NCBI GenBank assembly: GCA_002401495.1
Contig: NVTG01000044.1
Span: 1 to 9,000 of the forward strand
Length of the DNA: 9,000 nt
DNA from: Candidatus Kaiserbacteria bacterium
GTDB taxonomy: Bacteria; Patescibacteria; Paceibacteria; UBA9973; UBA2100
Direction: 5' to 3'
Shown here one piece after another: positions 6,652 to 9,000 of the stretch (position 1 is the first letter of the stretch; the number at the start of each line of letters is the position of its first letter). The position numbers and the translations under genes are program-made. The notes below the pieces were generated by a model. The model made no database searches. It was not told the origin of the DNA and saw only the letters and a program-made list of their open reading frames with translations.

Positions 6652-7713
6652 ATGCCAATCGAGCCTAAAAACGATCAATTTGAGAAGTGGTATGTATACC
6701 TACAAGCAAAGTGGGAGGTATATTCAGCATTCATCAGTGAATGGCAGACAAGTCGCTTGCAAAATTTAAATAAAAAAACTACGACTACTATTTTAGTATG
6801 GATTCTTGTAGTTTCCGGATTCATATTATTCCTAGCGAGTCCTGACGCTAATTTCCCAATTGAACAATATGTGACTATAGAAAAAGGACAAAGTCTTAGT
6901 TCCATTTCAAAATCTCTTAAAGATGTAGACGTAGTTAAAAATGCAGGAATCTTAGAATTCATCATTCGTGTTATGGGAGGAGAAAGAAAAGTCCAAGCAG
7001 GAGACTACTCGTTCTCAAAACCAATTGGTACATTTTCCATTGCTAGGAGAATAACTAGCGGTCAATATGGACTTGAACCAATTAAAATAACAATCCCCGA
7101 AGGAGCAACCGTTGCTGACATGGCAATTATATTTGAGAAACGCCTTTTTAAATTTGATGACGCTGCTTTCTTTCGGAAAGCGCAAAAACTAGAAGGTTAC
7201 TTATACCCTGATACCTATCACCTTTTACCAAACACTAGAGAGGACGAAGTGATTCGCGTAATGAAAGACAACCTAGAAATTAGACTTGAAGAATTTGAAG
7301 AGGATCTTGCAGAATCTGAGTACACTTTGCACGAAATACTTACTCTCGCCTCAATTATTGAAAAGGAAGCTTGGAAAACAAAAGACCAATATTTAATTTC
7401 TGGAGTGTTGCATAACAGACTGGATATAGACATGAGACTACAAGTTGATGCCACCTTTACCTACACCCATAACAAGGGAACATACCAGATAACAATGGCT
7501 GAATTAACTGATGAAGATAACCCTTACAATACCTATGTACATAAGGGTCTTCCTCCTGGACCTATTGCAGCCGTAGGAAGTACTGCAATTGATGCAGCCT
7601 TGAACCCTAAGGCTAATAACAACTTCTTTTACCTGGCTGATCGGTTTGGTACTACGTACTACAGCAGAACGTATGAGCAGCATTTGGCTAAAAAGCGAAG
7701 GTACGTTGACTAG
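6652..7713 (+). CDS. mltG: Endolytic murein transglycosylase MltG (YceG family)
   Basis: Membrane-anchored lytic transglycosylase that cleaves nascent peptidoglycan glycan strands and is thought to set their length; acts on the outer face of the cytoplasmic membrane. Of 353 residues, about 1-42 are a cytoplasmic N-terminus, 43-62 a single transmembrane helix, 72-135 a LysM-like domain (TIEKGQSLSSISKSL, KVQAGDYSFSKP), and 150-353 the catalytic domain. Hallmarks are EGYLYPDTYHL (181-191), LASIIEKEA (232-240) with catalytic Glu237, HNRLDIDMRLQVDAT (254-268), YNTYVHKGLPPGPI (292-305), and AALNPKANNNFFYLAD (315-330). I chose ATG 6652 over the in-frame GTG 6622: it starts one base after the upstream TAA, a coupling arrangement, and the GTG would overlap the upstream gene by 29 bases. 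It is expected to be co-transcribed with the gene at 5322. Identification is secure. Confidence 0.96.
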   Translation: MPIEPKNDQFEKWYVYLQAKWEVYSAFISEWQTSRLQNLNKKTTTTILVWILVVSGFILFLASPDANFPIEQYVTIEKGQSLSSISKSLKDVDVVKNAGILEFIIRVMGGERKVQAGDYSFSKPIGTFSIARRITSGQYGLEPIKITIPEGATVADMAIIFEKRLFKFDDAAFFRKAQKLEGYLYPDTYHLLPNTREDEVIRVMKDNLEIRLEEFEEDLAESEYTLHEILTLASIIEKEAWKTKDQYLISGVLHNRLDIDMRLQVDATFTYTHNKGTYQITMAELTDEDNPYNTYVHKGLPPGPIAAVGSTAIDAALNPKANNNFFYLADRFGTTYYSRTYEQHLAKKRRYVD

Positions 7714-7718
7714 TTAAC
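7705..7718 (+). repeat. 14-bp near-palindrome at the mltG stop codon (copy 2 of 3)
   Basis: GTTGACTAGTTAAC: six of seven mirrored positions pair and the seventh is a G/T pair, centred on CTAG with the TAG stop. It fits GTTNNCTAGTWAAC. It overlaps the candidate -35 TTGACT (7706-7711) of the downstream unit, which would be a classical position for a repressor site if the motif is protein-bound. Confidence 0.45.
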
Positions 7719-7735
7719 TAAGTTTAATGTAGACT
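7706..7735 (+). promoter_or_regulatory. Candidate promoter for the structured leader / mnmA
   Basis: TTGACT (7706-7711, five of six) spans the end of mltG; after 18 bases comes TAGACT (7730-7735, four of six), directly preceded by TG. The predicted start is near 7742, four bases before the left arm of the long fold (7746), so promoter and RNA structure fit each other. Confidence 0.45.
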
Positions 7736-7741
7736 CCACTC

Positions 7742-7882
7742 TAAGGTGAGCTTTGTCCGATAACTGCAATCAGATAAGTCTCTTTACCTTACTGCTCAGG
7801 GAGAAACTATTTGATTGACGAGACAGTTTGGAAAAGCTCACATAACCCTTGGTGCAGTCGTTAGACTGTACCAAGGGTTCGT
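7742..7882 (+). ncRNA. Candidate structured RNA: small RNA or cis-acting mnmA leader
   Basis: The 182-base gap between mltG and mnmA folds, by hand pairing, into one long rod. GTGAGCTTT (7746-7754) pairs with AAAGCTCAC (7833-7841); TCC (7756-7758) with GGA (7830-7832); AACTG (7762-7766) with CAGTT (7824-7828); CAATCAGATA (7767-7776) with TATTTGATTG (7808-7817, one G-U); GT (7778-7779) with AC (7806-7807); and TCTTT (7781-7785) with GGAGA-side bases 7800-7804. The loop is about 14 nt. A second, 16-bp hairpin follows at once (7844-7879). A promoter fits the 5' end. The outline (closing stem, internal loop region, terminal stem) is loosely like 6S RNA, but I recognise no conserved sequence of 6S, SRP RNA, tmRNA, RNase P RNA or a T-box. 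The other option is an attenuating leader of mnmA. Structure is seen; function is inference. Confidence 0.45.
7844..7879 (+). terminator. 16-bp perfect hairpin just before mnmA, possible terminator/attenuator
   Basis: AACCCTTGGTGCAGTC (7844-7859) pairs with GACTGTACCAAGGGTT (7864-7879) over a GTTA tetraloop; all 16 positions pair, one as G-U. The 3' side continues CGTTATTT, a poor U-tract, so termination may be partial. It ends 16 bases before the mnmA ATG. It may end the structured RNA upstream, attenuate mnmA, or simply be a stable 5' end for the mnmA mRNA. The hairpin is certain; the role is not. Confidence 0.55.
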
Positions 7883-7895
7883 TATTTAAAATATT

Positions 7896-8906
7896 ATGAA
7901 AAAAGTATTTGTAGCTCTCTCAGGGGGAGTAGATAGTGCGGTTTCCGCACACATTCTTAAAAAAGACGGTTGGGATGTAACCGGCGTATTTATCCGTGTG
8001 TGGCAACCAGACTTTTTACCATGCTCACAAGACGAAGAAGAACGCGCTGCTATGCGTGTGGCAGCACATCTTGGTATTCCATTTAAAACTCTTGATCTTT
8101 CAAAGGAGTATAAGGAAGAAGTAGTGGATGTAATGATTAGTGAATATAAAAAGGGAAGAACACCTAACCCTGATGTACTTTGTAACGAAAGTATAAAGTT
8201 TGGTGGCTTTTTAGACTACGCACTTAATGAAGGAGCCGAGAAAATAGCTACCGGTCACCACGCTCAAGTAATTGAAAAGAAATTAGTTCGTGGGGCAGAT
8301 GCCAGTAAAGACCAGGCATACTTTCTTTGGAAACTTACCGAAAAGGAATTGTCACACACTCTTATGCCAATAGGTCACATGAGCAAAGACGAAGTTCGAA
8401 AATACGCAGAGGAGAATAATCTTCCAAGTGCGTACAAACCGGACAGCCAAGGCCTTTGTTTTATCGGACACGTTGATATGAAAACCTTTCTACTTAACTT
8501 CATTGAAACTTCAAATGGAGATGTGTTAAATGAAAGCGGGGAAGTAGTAGGTACTCACGACGGTTCTGAACTTGTAACATTAGGTCAACGTGGTGGATTT
8601 ACGATAACTAAGAAGGAAGAGATGGGTAATGTGCATTATGTAGTCGGAAAGGATATTTCAAAAAATACAATTACAGTTTCTGAGAATTTTAATAACGAAG
8701 AGAATTTAACATCAAGTCTTACCCTTACTGATTCAAATATTGAAAACGGAAAGTATGTTTGTGAAATTAGATATCACGGAGAAAAGATTGAGTGTGAGGT
8801 ACAGGATGATGTAGTGACTCTTTCCAAGCCAGTACTTATGGCACCCGGACAATCGCTAGTTGCATATGAGAGGGATGTTTGTGTTGGCGGAGGTATTGTT
8901 ACCTAG
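7896..8906 (+). CDS. mnmA: tRNA-specific 2-thiouridylase MnmA
   Basis: Cytoplasmic tRNA-modifying enzyme that adenylates and then thiolates uridine 34 of tRNA-Lys, -Glu and -Gln, taking sulfur from a relay protein. The 336-residue product is slightly shorter than the usual 350-370 but complete. Motifs: the PP-loop SGGVDS (9-14) for ATP; NPDVLCNESIKF (91-102) with catalytic Cys96; TGHHAQV (119-125), where TGHYA is usual; KDQAYFLW (138-145); PDSQGLCFIG (182-191) with second catalytic Cys188; LGQRGG (229-234), a version of the IGQRKG motif; and a C-terminal beta-barrel ending VCVGGGIV (328-335). Both cysteines are present, so it should be active. The start follows 16 bases after the 7844-7879 hairpin and has no Shine-Dalgarno sequence. 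The gene ends with tandem in-frame stops TAG TAA (8904-8909), as leuS does. Confidence 0.96.
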   Translation: MKKVFVALSGGVDSAVSAHILKKDGWDVTGVFIRVWQPDFLPCSQDEEERAAMRVAAHLGIPFKTLDLSKEYKEEVVDVMISEYKKGRTPNPDVLCNESIKFGGFLDYALNEGAEKIATGHHAQVIEKKLVRGADASKDQAYFLWKLTEKELSHTLMPIGHMSKDEVRKYAEENNLPSAYKPDSQGLCFIGHVDMKTFLLNFIETSNGDVLNESGEVVGTHDGSELVTLGQRGGFTITKKEEMGNVHYVVGKDISKNTITVSENFNNEENLTSSLTLTDSNIENGKYVCEIRYHGEKIECEVQDDVVTLSKPVLMAPGQSLVAYERDVCVGGGIVT

Positions 8907-8916
8907 TAAACAATAC
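8893..8916 (+). terminator. Weak terminator-like hairpin over the mnmA stop codon
   Basis: GTATTGTT (8893-8900) pairs perfectly with AACAATAC (8909-8916) across an eight-base loop that contains the TAG stop. The stem is A+T-rich and is followed by pyrimidine-rich TCTTCTC rather than a T-run, so intrinsic termination would be inefficient. It is centred on the same CTAG as the third copy of the repeat. Confidence 0.35.
8898..8911 (+). repeat. 14-bp motif at the mnmA stop codon (copy 3 of 3)
   Basis: GTTACCTAGTAAAC fits GTTNNCTAGTWAAC like the copies at the ends of leuS and mltG. Here five of seven mirrored positions are not all paired within the 14 bases, but the symmetry continues outward to the 8-bp arms 8893-8900 and 8909-8916. 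As in the other copies, the codons read Val, X, stop. Confidence 0.4.
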
Positions 8917-9000
8917 TCTTCTCACTATCAAAAAGCTTGCTCTTTAATGATGTGCGAATCTTTGTAACACCAACAAAAAAGCAAATCATGGCAAGCAAAA
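8907..9000. other. Unassigned tail after mnmA, with boxA-like motif
   Basis: No complete gene is visible. TGCTCTTTAA at 8938-8947 is identical to the core of the boxA antitermination element of E. coli rRNA operons, which would fit an rRNA operon leader starting here. Two other readings compete. A + strand ATG at 8988 opens MASK and runs off the end, preceded by an A-rich, Shine-Dalgarno-free stretch as at other starts here. A minus-strand frame from the window edge to a stop at 8903-8905 encodes a hydrophobic run then KIRTSLKSKLFDSEKSIVY, which could be the C-terminus of a convergent membrane protein. None can be settled without the next few hundred bases. Confidence 0.3.

Noticed and set aside
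6675..6965. Open frame on the minus strand within the start of mltG
   Set aside because: Antisense to the transmembrane and LysM-like region of a secure gene; no independent support.
7742..7882. The gap before mnmA as SRP RNA, tmRNA, T-box or tRNA
   Set aside because: No SRP GGAA-loop domain, no tmRNA tRNA-like ends or tag frame, no T-box sequence, and no cloverleaf or TTCGA T-loop in the right place; GGTTCG at the hairpin end has no partner arm.
28..8906. Genetic code with TGA read as glycine
   Set aside because: All seven genes are complete without any in-frame TGA, and conserved glycines (for example in SGGVDS and GTGA) use GGN codons.
8903..9000. A definite convergent minus-strand gene overlapping the mnmA stop
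   Set aside because: Only 31 sense codons are open to the edge; CTAG at a stop always gives a stop on the other strand too (the leuS end does the same and its frame soon closes), so it is kept only as one option for the tail.
1..9000. CRISPR array, insertion sequence or attachment site
   Set aside because: No regularly spaced direct repeats, transposase or integrase frame, or flanking terminal repeats seen on either strand.

Overview
The window reads as a piece of a small-genome, host-associated-type bacterium of the Candidate Phyla Radiation (Patescibacteria, most like the Parcubacteria/Paceibacteria side). The grounds are family resemblance recalled from memory: a DUF5671-type membrane protein with a pilin-like tail, a signal peptidase with a multi-pass N-terminus, a LeuRS with a KMSKR loop, a sigma-region-4/HARE protein without sigma region 2, and a stand-alone N-terminal half of a VirB4/HerA-like protein. 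The DNA is moderately A+T-rich, the standard code gives intact frames throughout, and no gene start has a recognisable Shine-Dalgarno sequence. No database search was possible, so taxonomy and the two DUF names are recollection.

Layout, all genes on the + strand: (1) 28-960 DUF5671-like membrane protein, 978-1718 degenerate signal peptidase I and 1766-4114 leucyl-tRNA synthetase, closely packed. (2) 4115-4226, a promoter-bearing gap with TTGACA and a 5'-leader hairpin. (3) 4227-5264 sigma-4/HARE regulator, closed by a textbook intrinsic terminator at 5263-5296. (4) 5322-6650 membrane-anchored T4SS/HerA-associated domain protein and 6652-7713 MltG endolytic transglycosylase, one base apart. 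(5) 7714-7895, a gap holding its own promoter, a long rod-like RNA fold and a 16-bp hairpin. (6) 7896-8906 MnmA tRNA 2-thiouridylase. (7) 8907-9000, an unassigned tail with a boxA-like motif.

Functionally the window mixes translation housekeeping (leuS, mnmA), envelope work (signal peptidase homologue, MltG, two uncharacterised membrane proteins) and a transcription-associated DNA-binding protein. There is no mobile element, CRISPR array, tRNA or rRNA inside the window.

The observations most worth following are the structured RNA candidate upstream of mnmA, a signal peptidase homologue whose general-base lysine is a glutamine, and a 14-bp near-palindrome, GTTNNCTAGTWAAC, that carries the stop codon of leuS, mltG and mnmA and sits at three transcription-unit boundaries. 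A -10-like hexamer immediately upstream of several start codons also suggests leaderless transcription.
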